DNA from: an uncultured Lachnospiraceae bacterium
GTDB taxonomy: Bacteria; Bacillota; Clostridia; Lachnospirales; Lachnospiraceae
Length of the DNA: 61,443 nucleotides
Assembly: GCA_945827805.1 (NCBI GenBank)
Contig: CALZOU010000002.1
Span: 1 to 61,443 of the forward strand
Reading direction: 5' to 3'
This document shows, piece after piece, positions 42,009 through 51,167 of this stretch. Numbering within the stretch: position 1 is the first letter of the stretch; each line of letters opens with the position of its first letter. Under the pieces are notes generated by a model. It worked only from the letters and a program-made list of their open reading frames with translations, had not been told where the DNA came from and did not search any database. Position numbers and translations under genes: made by a program.

Positions 42009-43205
42009 TCACACTTCAATCTCTTTGATAGCTTCATAGTTTCGTTTGCAGTAGTCTCTGTCATGGAAATAGAAAAAGTCGTCACACCTTTTCACATACT
42101 GCGCTTCCATCACATAGTTTCTATTCATTACGGCTTTCAGCCGGTCAATCAGCACCTCACTGTTCTCACAGATCGGTCCAAAACCATCCTTATGATAGTC
42201 ATAGTATCCCAGCCCCATATGGCCCTGGCGAAACATTTCATAATCAAACTGATAATACAGTACCGGTTTTCTCATATATGCCATATCCATCGCCACGCTG
42301 GAATAGTCCGTGATCATGCACAGGGCCTCTTTCATCAGCTGCTGACAGTCATATTCCGGCCAGGTAGCTATCGTCACATTGTCACTGATCCCGGCAAAAT
42401 ATCCGGCGAACTTCTGCATATTGCGATGCAGATAAAAGACAAGACGAATATCCTGCCCTTTAAGATCTTCCACAAACGGATCACTCAGGAACTTTTTCCA
42501 TGCCTTCGCAAACTCCGTCTGTTCAAAACTGTCCGCCCGTTCAACCGCATTGGACACGGTATGTGCGATCCATTTGCGCCAGGTCGGCATCACCAGGATA
42601 AACTTTTCCTTTGCCGGCACGGGAAACAGATTGTCATATCGCGCCAACCCCAGCATTTGCACATATCCTGCAGGATAGCCGTAAGTATCGCGCACAAATT
42701 CATACTCTCTCGGTACAGAAGTCACAAACATCCGCATCTTCGTATTGCGATAGTACAGATACGAAAGATCATCCTTGATAATACCGTGCTGCAAAAAGAT
42801 ACGGGTGTTTTTCAACAGTCCCGATACCTCCAGTGCAAAGCAGATGGCCGCATTCGGCTTTCCGCCCTTCTGAGAGCTGATATTCTTTGAGGCTGCCAGA
42901 TAATAGATCCAATGCTTCAGGCTGCCGTAAGCCACCGTCGGGCCAAGCTTAGCCACCCTTTCATAGTCCGCCGAATGGGGATTGATGGCATAAATGATTT
43001 CCTGCTCCGGATGCTCCTCACGGATGTACTTAAACAGCCAGTAGGGATTATCTCTGGCTTCCATCTCATAATCGCAGATCAGCCACAGATCTCTGTGGCT
43101 TCTCTTAACTATCCAGGCTATGGGCAGTGCCAGCAGAAACTTAAAGATATGCACCAGATCCGACAGTCTGACCATTTTCAGTTTTTCGAAAATTTTCTGT
43201 TCCAT
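42009..43205 (-). CDS. CDP-glycerol glycerophosphotransferase family protein
   Basis: 398 residues, a stand-alone TagB/TagF catalytic domain with a hydrophobic N-terminal segment (about 20-35) for membrane contact. Seen: YEMEARDNPYWLF, FLQHGIIKDDLS with the conserved His, MPTWRKW, YLHRNMQKF where TagF has its second His, and ITDYSSVAMDMAYMRKP. The tail FFYFHDRDYCKRNYEAI is shared with the C-terminus of the fusion protein at 44954. It has only a weak ribosome site and follows tagH by 11 bases. Expected role: transfer of glycerol phosphate onto a lipid-linked acceptor. Confidence 0.92.
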   Translation of the reverse strand: MEQKIFEKLKMVRLSDLVHIFKFLLALPIAWIVKRSHRDLWLICDYEMEARDNPYWLFKYIREEHPEQEIIYAINPHSADYERVAKLGPTVAYGSLKHWIYYLAASKNISSQKGGKPNAAICFALEVSGLLKNTRIFLQHGIIKDDLSYLYYRNTKMRMFVTSVPREYEFVRDTYGYPAGYVQMLGLARYDNLFPVPAKEKFILVMPTWRKWIAHTVSNAVERADSFEQTEFAKAWKKFLSDPFVEDLKGQDIRLVFYLHRNMQKFAGYFAGISDNVTIATWPEYDCQQLMKEALCMITDYSSVAMDMAYMRKPVLYYQFDYEMFRQGHMGLGYYDYHKDGFGPICENSEVLIDRLKAVMNRNYVMEAQYVKRCDDFFYFHDRDYCKRNYEAIKEIEV

Positions 43206-43216
43206 ACGATTACCAA

Positions 43217-43948
43217 TTAGTCTTCCATAAACTGACGATACTCTTCAAGAACCTCATGAGGATCTCCGATCTTCATCATCTTACCCTCATGCATCCACAG
43301 TACACGATCACAGAGATCCTCCAGCGTAGCCAGATTGTGAGATACGATAACAACGGTACGGTCTTTGTTGGAGATCAGAGACTTCATCTTTTTATAACTT
43401 TTCTTTTTGAACTTTTCATCACCGACAGATAAGACCTCATCGATCAACATGATCTCCGTCTCCAGAATAGCCGTGATAGAGAAAGCCAGTTTAGAGTACA
43501 TACCGCTGGAATACGTACGCACCGGCATATCGATAAACTTTCCAAGACCGGCAAATTCAATGATCTCCGGCATTTTCTCCTTGACCTGCTCTTCTGTAAA
43601 GCCAAGCAGCATACCGGACAGCATGATATTCTCGCGACCGGTCAGCTCTTTTTTGAATCCAACACCGATAGCCAGCAAAGATACCGAATGTCCATGCAGA
43701 TCGATCGTACCCTCATCAGCAGAAAAAATATTTGCCAGCGCACGGAGCATAGTAGACTTACCACTGCCGTTTTTACCGGTGATACCGAGAATCTCTCCCT
43801 GCTTTACCTCAAAGCTGATACCACGAACTGCCTCAAACGACTGTGTCTCTGCACCCTTCAGCCGCAGCAGACTCTTCTTGATCGAATACGCCTGTACACT
43901 CTTATATCGGATCTTAAGATCCTTGACAGTAATTGCAATATCTTCCAT
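43217..43948 (-). CDS. tagH: Teichoic acid/polysaccharide ABC exporter, ATPase
   Basis: 243 residues. Walker A GKNGSGKS, signature YSSGM, Walker B IMLIDE and switch SHN are all present. The N-terminal extension (IRYKSVQAYSIKKSLLRL) before the ATP-binding core is typical of the TagH/Wzt subfamily. No C-terminal carbohydrate-binding or SH3-like domain is attached, unlike Bacillus TagH (over 500 residues). It pairs with the permease gene 13 bases upstream to export a lipid-linked wall polymer. Confidence 0.94.
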   Translation of the reverse strand: MEDIAITVKDLKIRYKSVQAYSIKKSLLRLKGAETQSFEAVRGISFEVKQGEILGITGKNGSGKSTMLRALANIFSADEGTIDLHGHSVSLLAIGVGFKKELTGRENIMLSGMLLGFTEEQVKEKMPEIIEFAGLGKFIDMPVRTYSSGMYSKLAFSITAILETEIMLIDEVLSVGDEKFKKKSYKKMKSLISNKDRTVVIVSHNLATLEDLCDRVLWMHEGKMMKIGDPHEVLEEYRQFMED

Positions 43949-43961
43949 ATATACATCCTCA

Positions 43962-44744
43962 TTAAATCACTTTTACGTAGGTGTTTTCGCCGCGGTAGAT
44001 CGTGCGTACACCGATGATCGCCAGTACCACAGAAATGACCGCCCAAAGCTCCAGCACATGGAATCCCGGATCCTGACAGTAGATGATACATCTTCTCAGA
44101 TCATTGATGATGCAGGCGATGGGATTGCAATTCAGCAGAATTGTTCTGTACGGTTTCGGAAAACTCTGCTCGATACTGTAGAAAATACCGGTAAGGTAGA
44201 AAACAAAACGAAGTACGATATTGATCACATTGGACATATCATCAATAAACACTCCCAAATGCAGCATAATACAGGAGCATCCAAAGGTAAAGACAATGCC
44301 CACCAGAAGAATCGGGATCATGTATAAGATTCGATAACTGATCGGCACCCGATATACGATCATCATTACAAAAGAGATACCGAAACAGATCATCATCTTA
44401 AAACCATTGACCATCATATCGGAAATGATCAGCATGAACTTCGGCAGATACACCTTTGATACGATGGGCTTGTTTTTTCGTACCATACGCACAGAGCTCT
44501 TGATACAGCGGTTAAAGAAATCCCAGAATGCCAGACCCACAAAAATATAAATATTAAAATACTCGAGTTTTTTCTTAAACAGCATACCGAAAACAAAAGC
44601 ATAGATCAGCATGAAACAGAACGGCTCCAGGATCCACCACAGCCAGTTCAGATAAGAATTGGCCACCTCTGTCTTCAGCTGAGACTTCGCTGCATAGCGT
44701 GTATAATTCCAGTATTTTTTTACATCACTTATAAAACGCTTCAA
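43962..44744 (-). CDS. tagG: Teichoic acid/polysaccharide ABC exporter, permease
   Basis: 260 residues with six predicted helices and the ABC-2 layout. SQLKTEVANSYLNWLWWILEP near the N-terminus is the usual TagG/Wzm element, and GIFYSIEQSFP is followed by NPIACIINDLRR. Start is a TTG at 44744 with a strong AAGGAGG upstream. First gene of a minus-strand operon (permease, ATPase, CDP-glycerol transferase, Stealth) with a clear promoter at 44836-44864. Confidence 0.94.
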   Translation of the reverse strand: MKRFISDVKKYWNYTRYAAKSQLKTEVANSYLNWLWWILEPFCFMLIYAFVFGMLFKKKLEYFNIYIFVGLAFWDFFNRCIKSSVRMVRKNKPIVSKVYLPKFMLIISDMMVNGFKMMICFGISFVMMIVYRVPISYRILYMIPILLVGIVFTFGCSCIMLHLGVFIDDMSNVINIVLRFVFYLTGIFYSIEQSFPKPYRTILLNCNPIACIINDLRRCIIYCQDPGFHVLELWAVISVVLAIIGVRTIYRGENTYVKVI

Positions 44745-44835
44745 CGATACTCCTCCTTATGTATTTTATAGTTTTACATGAAAAAATTCAGATTATTTCA
44801 GGGCATAAACATCCCCTGGTCACATTCGATAAATC

Positions 44836-44864
44836 ATTATACTAAAACTAAAGTATAAAATCAA
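44836..44864 (-). promoter_or_regulatory. Promoter of the tagGH operon
   Basis: Minus strand: -35 TTGATT (44859-44864), a 17-base spacer and a perfect -10 TATAAT (44836-44841). Confidence 0.72.
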
Positions 44865-44889
44865 TAATTCTCATTGCTTTTTTCGCGCC

Positions 44890-44918
44890 TTGTGAATAAT
44901 GTACACATGTGATAAAAT
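44890..44918 (+). promoter_or_regulatory. Promoter of the GT2/CDP-glycerol transferase fusion gene
   Basis: -35 TTGTGA (44890-44895), a 17-base spacer and -10 TAAAAT (44913-44918), with a 35-base leader containing AGGAGG. Confidence 0.65.
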
Positions 44919-44953
44919 ATCAATTAATGATCTACGCAGGAGGAGGTCTTATT

Positions 44954-47620
44954 ATGACACACCCTTATATCTTTTCTATTGTCATGGCTGCCTACAATGC
45001 ACAACAGTATCTCACTGAAGCTGTAGACAGTCTGAAAGAACAGACTCTAGGTTTCGAAAACATACAGCTGATCATCGTGGATGACGGTTCCACAGACAAT
45101 ACACCTGCTATGGCAGATTCCCTTGCAAAAGAATATCCCAACATCCTCGTAATTCACAAAGATAACGGTGGTGTATCCTCTGCCAGAAATGCCGGATTGC
45201 CTCATATTCAAGGTGAATATATCAATTTCATGGATTCTGATGATAAAATCAGTCCACAGACCCTTGAACGCGTGTATCAGTTCTTTATGGAACATCAGAC
45301 AGAAACAGATGTAGCTGTCATTCCCATCATCTTTTTTGAAGCACGTACGGACGAACACATCCTGAATTTTTATAAAAAAGAGACCCGTGTTGCTGATTTA
45401 AAAGAACATCCCGAATACGTAGCCATGCATATTGCCAGCTCGTATATCCGGAACGAGGCAGCCCAAACCATACATTTTGATACACGGCTGGCCTATGCCG
45501 AAGATGCCCGAGCCCTTGTCTCTGTTTTACTGAAAAAGCAGACACTGGGTATCGTCAGTGATGCCACCTACTGGTACAGACGTCATGACAGCGGTGTCGT
45601 ATCCGCCATGGAAAACACTCAGTATAACCCCAAATGGTATCAGCCCCATCTGGACTATTTCTGTCTGGATCTGATCAGGGAATGCCTTGATACTTACGGA
45701 GAGATTCCGAGGTTTGTAAAATATACGCTGGCCTACGATCTGCAGGCTCCCATCAAACTGAAACACATTCCGGAAACGGTGCTTGATAAAGATGCACGGG
45801 ATAAATTCTTCCGCACGCTGTTTGAAATCTACAGCTATATTGATGACGATATCATCCTTGCACAGAAAAATACCTTTGGTGAGCACAAGCTTTTCATCCT
45901 GTCCACCAAACACAATACACCCCCGGAATTTGTAAAGAAGAAAAACAATATCAAGCTCTATTACGGTGAAAACAAAGTATACGATCTGAACCGTTCCCTT
46001 GTCACTGTAGATTTTATCAAGATTGATGGTGACAAGTGCTCGATTGAAGGAACCGTGAACTATTTCCCCACCGTCATGCACGATATTACTCCCTACCTGA
46101 TCGTAAACGGCAAACCCTGCCTCTGTGAGTTAACAGAACATACGGAAGAGCTGCACAGTCTGGACCATCTGGTCATGATCCGCCAGGGATTTATTGGTCA
46201 CTTTACTCTTGACTCCCAGACAGCCGTAAATAAGATTCAGCTAATGTACGAATACGATGGAACCCATGTTCTTCCCTACAAATACCGTTTTGGAAAATTT
46301 GTTCCCCTGGACATAACCTATTCTACAGCGTACGGTCTCATCGGGAACTATATTCTTCAGTATGCGGATTCCACCATAGTTTTGGAAAAGAGTTCCAAAA
46401 AGCTTATCGAAGAAAAAGAAAAAGCCTTTATCCGGGAAGTACGTGATTCGGGAGATTTCAGCGAAGATGATATTCTTCTCCGGGAAAAAGCACGGAAATT
46501 TAAATCCAGACGTCCCATTTGGCTGATCAGTGATCGCTATGATCTGGCGGACGATAACGGAGAAGCATTTTTCCTTTTCCTGCAAAAACATCATCCATAT
46601 GCCGTAAAATCATACTTTGTACTGGCCGAAGGATCCCGGGATTATCAGCGCATGAATGAAATCGGCCCTGTTGTTTCCTATGGAAGTCAGGAACATAAAC
46701 TACTATATCTGACAGCACAGTGTGTTGTTTCATCGCATGCGGACAAATACGTTACACAGCCTTTTGAACAACAGAATGCGCTATATAAAGATCTGGTGGC
46801 TCAGAAACCATTTGTCTTTCTGCAGCACGGTGTCATCAAAGACGATATGTCCGGATGGCTAAACCGCTATAATAAAAACTTTTACGGTTTTATCACAACT
46901 ACAGAACCGGAATATGCGTCACTGCTGCAATGTAAGTATTTTTATACAGAAAACGAAGTCTGGCTGACAGGACTTCCCCGCCATGACCGGCTTTACAATG
47001 CACCGGAAAAACTGATAACCATCATGCCTACCTGGCGGCGCCACTTGCTTTCCGGTCAAAATCAGGACAATCACTGGATAGCTCTGCCCGGACTTGAAAC
47101 CAGCAATTATGTTTCCTTCTACAGAGCACTGTTAAATGACCCGACACTTCATAGTGCCGCTCTGAAATATGGATACACCATTGCTTTCAAACCGCATCCC
47201 GCTTTTATGGATTACCTGTCAGCATTTTCTGCGCCGGAATCCATTTCCGTCCTGGATGGTCAAATGTCTTATCGCGACATATTTGCCAAAAGCAGCCTGA
47301 TCCTGACAGATTACTCTTCTGTAGCTTTTGATTTTGCTTACCTGCGCAAGCCGATCATCTACTGTCAGAGCGACAAGGAAGAATTTTTCTCCGGCGAGCA
47401 TATTTATTCCCGCGGATATTTTGATTATGAACGGGATGGATTCGGAGAAGTGACCTGCGACCTTCAGGAAACCGTGCAGCAGATCATTTCCTATATGGAA
47501 AACGGATGCACGTTAAAAGAAAAATATCGTGAACGAATAGATAACTTCTATGCCTTTCATGACAAAAACTGCTGTAAACGTGTGTATAAAAACATCCGCA
47601 AAAGGAAACCATCCAAGTGA
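44954..47620 (+). CDS. Fusion of GT2 glycosyltransferase and CDP-glycerol glycerophosphotransferase
   Basis: 888 residues; the ATG at 44954 is set by AGGAGG 7 bases upstream. Residues 1-240 form a GT-A glycosyltransferase: FSIVMAAYN, VDDGSTDNT (42-50) and the DSDD metal site (94-97). A middle beta-rich linker (about 330-510) leads to a TagF-type domain (about 525-880) with FLQHGVIKDDMS, MPTWRR, FKPHPAFMDY and LTDYSSVAFDFAYLRKP. One polypeptide could thus both glycosylate and add glycerol phosphate, making a repeat unit with alternating sugar and glycerol phosphate. It is transcribed alone, divergent from tagGH, and ends at a strong terminator. Confidence 0.93.
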   Translation: MTHPYIFSIVMAAYNAQQYLTEAVDSLKEQTLGFENIQLIIVDDGSTDNTPAMADSLAKEYPNILVIHKDNGGVSSARNAGLPHIQGEYINFMDSDDKISPQTLERVYQFFMEHQTETDVAVIPIIFFEARTDEHILNFYKKETRVADLKEHPEYVAMHIASSYIRNEAAQTIHFDTRLAYAEDARALVSVLLKKQTLGIVSDATYWYRRHDSGVVSAMENTQYNPKWYQPHLDYFCLDLIRECLDTYGEIPRFVKYTLAYDLQAPIKLKHIPETVLDKDARDKFFRTLFEIYSYIDDDIILAQKNTFGEHKLFILSTKHNTPPEFVKKKNNIKLYYGENKVYDLNRSLVTVDFIKIDGDKCSIEGTVNYFPTVMHDITPYLIVNGKPCLCELTEHTEELHSLDHLVMIRQGFIGHFTLDSQTAVNKIQLMYEYDGTHVLPYKYRFGKFVPLDITYSTAYGLIGNYILQYADSTIVLEKSSKKLIEEKEKAFIREVRDSGDFSEDDILLREKARKFKSRRPIWLISDRYDLADDNGEAFFLFLQKHHPYAVKSYFVLAEGSRDYQRMNEIGPVVSYGSQEHKLLYLTAQCVVSSHADKYVTQPFEQQNALYKDLVAQKPFVFLQHGVIKDDMSGWLNRYNKNFYGFITTTEPEYASLLQCKYFYTENEVWLTGLPRHDRLYNAPEKLITIMPTWRRHLLSGQNQDNHWIALPGLETSNYVSFYRALLNDPTLHSAALKYGYTIAFKPHPAFMDYLSAFSAPESISVLDGQMSYRDIFAKSSLILTDYSSVAFDFAYLRKPIIYCQSDKEEFFSGEHIYSRGYFDYERDGFGEVTCDLQETVQQIISYMENGCTLKEKYRERIDNFYAFHDKNCCKRVYKNIRKRKPSK

Positions 47621-47631
47621 CTAATGTACAA

Positions 47632-47669
47632 AACGGACAGGATTGCCATATGTGCTCATCCTGTCCGTT
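47632..47669 (+). terminator. Terminator of the fusion gene
   Basis: Perfect 12-bp stem AACGGACAGGAT/ATCCTGTCCGTT (47632-47643, 47658-47669) followed by ACTTTTCTATCTTTTTC. Confidence 0.85.
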
Positions 47670-47675
47670 ACTTTT

Positions 47676-48887
47676 CTATCTTTTTCTTCGCCCCTCTGAT
47701 ATAGTAAAAATATTTCGCAATTTTTCTGCATGCATAGATATTACCAGCATGGGATACATTAAAGGACACATGTATATCGATAATGCTTCTGTAAAGCCCA
47801 TGACCAGCATGCTTAGTAAAAAGGCCAGAAGAAGGTTTGCCGCCAGACAATCTCTGTTTTTCCACAATCTGATTCCTGAAATCACAAACCCGATAGTCAC
47901 AATTCCCAACAACACGATTCCGCCCTGCATCAGAAGGGACAGGAAATAATTGTGCGGGTGTGGATATTGAAATACCTCATCTGGAAACAGTTTTATATAT
48001 TCTGCTCTTTTTAAATAGCCCGCACCTACTAACCAATGCTCTCTAATATACTGTAAAGCCATATCCCACACACGTGTACGCCCCGTAAACGAAATATCCC
48101 TGTGGAACACACTGACGATCAACGGTTCAAAAACAGCCTGCAATTTAAAAACAACAATACCTGCAAAAAACAGTACCGACACTGCCAGCCCATCAAATAG
48201 ATTTATAATCCCTGGTATGGCTTTGCGTTTTTTATAGCAGATTAAGGAAATACAGAAGAATATCAGATATACAAACGCGCCCACCCAGGATGTAGCAGAT
48301 TTTATCACTATAAGCGTAATCAGACTTATCATCAGATCCAAAACCGTGACTATATCCAGTTTTCCAAACTTCCAGAATGCTCGTATCACCAGAAGTGTAA
48401 CTACCGGCAAAATAGTCCAAGACTGCATATTTCTATAACCAAGCAGCCATCGCTCAGGTCCCGATACACCCTGACGGAACAGAATGATCAGTAAAAAGTT
48501 GATGTAAAGATAAATCCGAAAAACTGCAACCGCATCCAGAAGAGCGTATCCTTTATATATAATGGCCAGCTCGATCAATAATGCCATGGCAGCTACCGGC
48601 AAAAACACCTGATAATATGACAGTGTATTCCCGCTGATAAAAAATCTAGTCACAAAAGACCATCCCAGAAATACAAACAGCCACACCGCAGGTATCGTAA
48701 TCTTTCCATAACGTGCGTATAAAAAAATAACCGCCCAGGAAGCTATCGTTGTAACAAACTCATAAATATGTTTGGTCTCTTCCATATCTCTGGTCAACAT
48801 ATAAGGACCGCAAAGAGCCAACAGCAATATCCCGAGAAGTATTTTATTATTAAACAGCTTTTCTATCATTTTCTTTTCACTTTGCAT
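47676..48887 (-). CDS. O-antigen ligase/polymerase-like membrane protein (Wzy_C)
   Basis: 403 residues with about 10-12 helices. The large outer loop has the family pattern: FTGRTRVWDMALQYIREHWLVGAG, then HPHNYFLSLLMQGGIVLLG, which supplies the conserved Arg and His. Such proteins ligate or polymerise lipid-linked glycans on the outer face of the membrane (WaaL, Wzy, TuaE). GAGGAG lies 8 bases before the ATG. Its start overlaps the end of the small VanZ-like frame, downstream of rmlB. Confidence 0.88.
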   Translation of the reverse strand: MQSEKKMIEKLFNNKILLGILLLALCGPYMLTRDMEETKHIYEFVTTIASWAVIFLYARYGKITIPAVWLFVFLGWSFVTRFFISGNTLSYYQVFLPVAAMALLIELAIIYKGYALLDAVAVFRIYLYINFLLIILFRQGVSGPERWLLGYRNMQSWTILPVVTLLVIRAFWKFGKLDIVTVLDLMISLITLIVIKSATSWVGAFVYLIFFCISLICYKKRKAIPGIINLFDGLAVSVLFFAGIVVFKLQAVFEPLIVSVFHRDISFTGRTRVWDMALQYIREHWLVGAGYLKRAEYIKLFPDEVFQYPHPHNYFLSLLMQGGIVLLGIVTIGFVISGIRLWKNRDCLAANLLLAFLLSMLVMGFTEALSIYMCPLMYPMLVISMHAEKLRNIFTISEGRRKR

Positions 48888-49047
48888 TTTGTTTTCTCCT
48901 CAACATCATGATGACGGTCATACAGACAACGCTACCCACAGCATATCCCCCCGGCACACCGGCCAGAGCATACTCACTGAAATGTGTCAGTTTTCGCACA
49001 ACATGCTCTGAAAGACGAGGATAACCGCCAAACAGAAGCTGATTCAT
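48877..49047 (-). CDS. Short VanZ-like open frame, probably a remnant
   Basis: A 56-codon frame from an ATG three bases after the rmlB stop, ending inside the start of the ligase gene. It reads VVRKLTHFSEYALAG followed by one membrane helix (about 32-48) and RRKQNAK. The RKLxHFxEYALxG stretch is the hallmark of VanZ-family membrane proteins, which are normally over 120 residues. It is therefore either a small membrane protein or the truncated leftover of a vanZ-like gene. No clear ribosome site; it would depend on coupling to rmlB. Confidence 0.45.
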   Translation of the reverse strand: MNQLLFGGYPRLSEHVVRKLTHFSEYALAGVPGGYAVGSVVCMTVIMMLRRKQNAK

Positions 49048-49050
49048 GCT

Positions 49051-50070
49051 TTATCTATTCCCATACATCTTCTCATAATAGTTCTGATACTCACCACTGA
49101 TGATATTCTCCCACCAGTCGCGATTATCCAGATACCATTGAATCGTTTTCTTAATGCCATCCGCAAACTTCGTTTCCGGCAGCCATCCCAGTTCATTGTG
49201 AATCTTCGTCGGATCTATCGCATAACGCATATCATGGCCTTTACGATCCGCAACATGCGTGATCAGACTTTCCGGCTTATCCAGTTCCTTGCAGATCAAT
49301 TTGACGATATCAATGTTTTTCATCTCATTATGCCCGCCGACATTATATACTTCACCGATCTTACCCTTATGAATGATCAGATCGATCGCTCTGCAATGAT
49401 CCTCAACATACAGCCAGTCACGAACATTCAATCCTTCCCCATACACCGGAAGCGGCTTATCGTGCAGACAATTTACGATCATCAGCGGAATAAGCTTCTC
49501 CGGGAAATGATATGGCCCATAGTTATTAGAACAACGGCTGATAGATACCGGCAACCCATAGGTTCTATGATATGCCAGCACCAGCAGATCTGCCCCTGCT
49601 TTTGAACTGCTGTACGGGCTGCTTGTATGAATGGGCGTTTCCTCAGTAAAGAAAAGATCCGGCCTGTCCAGCGGAAGATCACCATACACTTCATCTGTAC
49701 TTACCTGATGAAATCTTTTCACACCATACTTTCTGCATGCATCCATCAGGGTAGCTGTACCCATAATATTGGTCTGTAAAAAAATGTCCGGTTCCTCAAT
49801 AGAACGATCCACATGGGATTCTGCCGCAAAATTCACGACAATATCCGGTCTCTCCTCTTCAAATACCTTATCAACTGCTTCCCGGTCACAAATATCCGCC
49901 TTTACAAAGCGAAACTGCGGGTTATCCATTACGGATGCCAGCGTGGAAAGATTACCTGCATATGTTAATTTGTCCAGGCAGACAATCCGATATTCCGGAT
50001 ACGTATCCAGCATATGAAAAACGAAATTGCTTCCAATAAATCCGGCTCCGCCGGTTATCAATACATTCAT
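49051..50070 (-). CDS. rmlB: dTDP-glucose 4,6-dehydratase
   Basis: Makes dTDP-4-keto-6-deoxyglucose from dTDP-glucose using bound NAD. 339 residues, normal. Seen: [11 protein letters not shown] (6-16), [32 protein letters not shown] with the catalytic Tyr and Lys, and [23 protein letters not shown] precedes the ATG. It follows rmlA by 32 bases, but rmlC and rmlD, needed for dTDP-rhamnose, are not in the window; the 2,3-dehydratase operon at 24.6 kb uses the same product. Confidence 0.97.
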   Translation of the reverse strand: MNVLITGGAGFIGSNFVFHMLDTYPEYRIVCLDKLTYAGNLSTLASVMDNPQFRFVKADICDREAVDKVFEEERPDIVVNFAAESHVDRSIEEPDIFLQTNIMGTATLMDACRKYGVKRFHQVSTDEVYGDLPLDRPDLFFTEETPIHTSSPYSSSKAGADLLVLAYHRTYGLPVSISRCSNNYGPYHFPEKLIPLMIVNCLHDKPLPVYGEGLNVRDWLYVEDHCRAIDLIIHKGKIGEVYNVGGHNEMKNIDIVKLICKELDKPESLITHVADRKGHDMRYAIDPTKIHNELGWLPETKFADGIKKTIQWYLDNRDWWENIISGEYQNYYEKMYGNR

Positions 50071-50102
50071 GAATAATCCCTCTCGTTATTGTCATTAATC
50101 TA

Positions 50103-51002
50103 TTATTTTGCCGAAACACTACTGATCAATCTTTCTTCCGCCACATTTCTCAAATGCTGCCCATACGGAGATTTGCCATACTTCTCCGCTGCCTCAAACA
50201 ATGTAGCTCTGTCGATCCATTTGTATCTGTAGGCAATTTCCTCCGGAGCAGATATCTTTACACCTTGTCTTTTCTCGATCATATGTACAAACTCTGCTGC
50301 CTCAAGCAGGCTCTCCATGGTACCCGTATCCAGCCATGCAAAACCTCTGCCAAGGAGTACCACATTCAAGATGTCTTTCTGTAAATACATTTCATTCAAG
50401 GATGTGATCTCCAATTCACCACGTGCAGATGGCGTTACCTCTTTTGCCATCTTTGACACACCGGCCGGATAAAAATACAATCCTGTGATTGCATAATTAC
50501 TCTTTGGCTGCTCTGGCTTTTCTTCAACAGAAATGACTTTACCGGACGCATCAAACTCAACAATACCGTATCGCTCCGGATCATTGACGTAATACCCAAA
50601 TACAGTCGCAATCCCCTGCTCTGCCATCTCAACACAATTTTTCAGCTTGTGTGAGAATCCGCTGCCGTAAAAAATATTATCGCCGAGAATCATGGCACAT
50701 GCATCGTCTCCGATAAACTCTTCGCCGATAATAAACGCCTGCGCCAGGCCATCGGGGCTGGGCTGAACTGCATAGCTTAAGTTAATACCAAACTGAGTTC
50801 CATCACCCAGGAGATTTTCAAATCTGGGCGTGTCCTCAGGTGTCGAAATGATCAGAATGTCTTTAATTCCTGCCAACATCAATGTTGACAGTGGATAATA
50901 GATCATTGGTTTATCGTACACGGGTAATAATTGTTTAGATGTAACCATGGTAAGCGGATATAGTCTGGTTCCTGCTCCGCCTGCTAAGATGATGCCTTTC
51001 AT
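50103..51002 (-). CDS. rmlA: Glucose-1-phosphate thymidylyltransferase
   Basis: Joins dTTP and glucose 1-phosphate to dTDP-glucose. 299 residues. Seen: [16 protein letters not shown] at the N-terminus, [48 protein letters not shown] and [27 protein letters not shown] lies before the ATG. First gene of the rmlA-rmlB-VanZ-ligase run; a hairpin at 51106 separates it from the phosphoglycerol transferase gene. Confidence 0.97.
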   Translation of the reverse strand: MKGIILAGGAGTRLYPLTMVTSKQLLPVYDKPMIYYPLSTLMLAGIKDILIISTPEDTPRFENLLGDGTQFGINLSYAVQPSPDGLAQAFIIGEEFIGDDACAMILGDNIFYGSGFSHKLKNCVEMAEQGIATVFGYYVNDPERYGIVEFDASGKVISVEEKPEQPKSNYAITGLYFYPAGVSKMAKEVTPSARGELEITSLNEMYLQKDILNVVLLGRGFAWLDTGTMESLLEAAEFVHMIEKRQGVKISAPEEIAYRYKWIDRATLFEAAEKYGKSPYGQHLRNVAEERLISSVSAK

Positions 51003-51105
51003 TTGTTATTTCCTCTTTGCATTTTCTGTTCTTTTACCGTAAGTATATTGTAGTTCCAATATGAACGCAATACTGTTCTCACGAAATACTGCCTAAGAAA
51101 GATAA

Positions 51106-51137
51106 TTACTGTTCACTGGAAAGCCAGTAAACAGTAA
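51106..51137 (-). terminator. Hairpin terminator, also a repeat relative of 9563-9588
   Basis: TTACTGTTCACTGG pairs with CCAGTAAACAGTAA (one mismatch) around a 4-base loop, followed on the minus strand by TTATCTTTCTT. It lies about 30 bases past the stop of the gene at 51168. Confidence 0.65.
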
Positions 51138-51167
51138 TCAAAGATGCACTATTTTCTGGTTTTCATG

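Noticed and set aside
49051-51002. A dTDP-rhamnose pathway
   Set aside because: Only rmlA and rmlB are present; no rmlC or rmlD homologue is seen in the window, so rhamnose synthesis cannot be claimed from this sequence.
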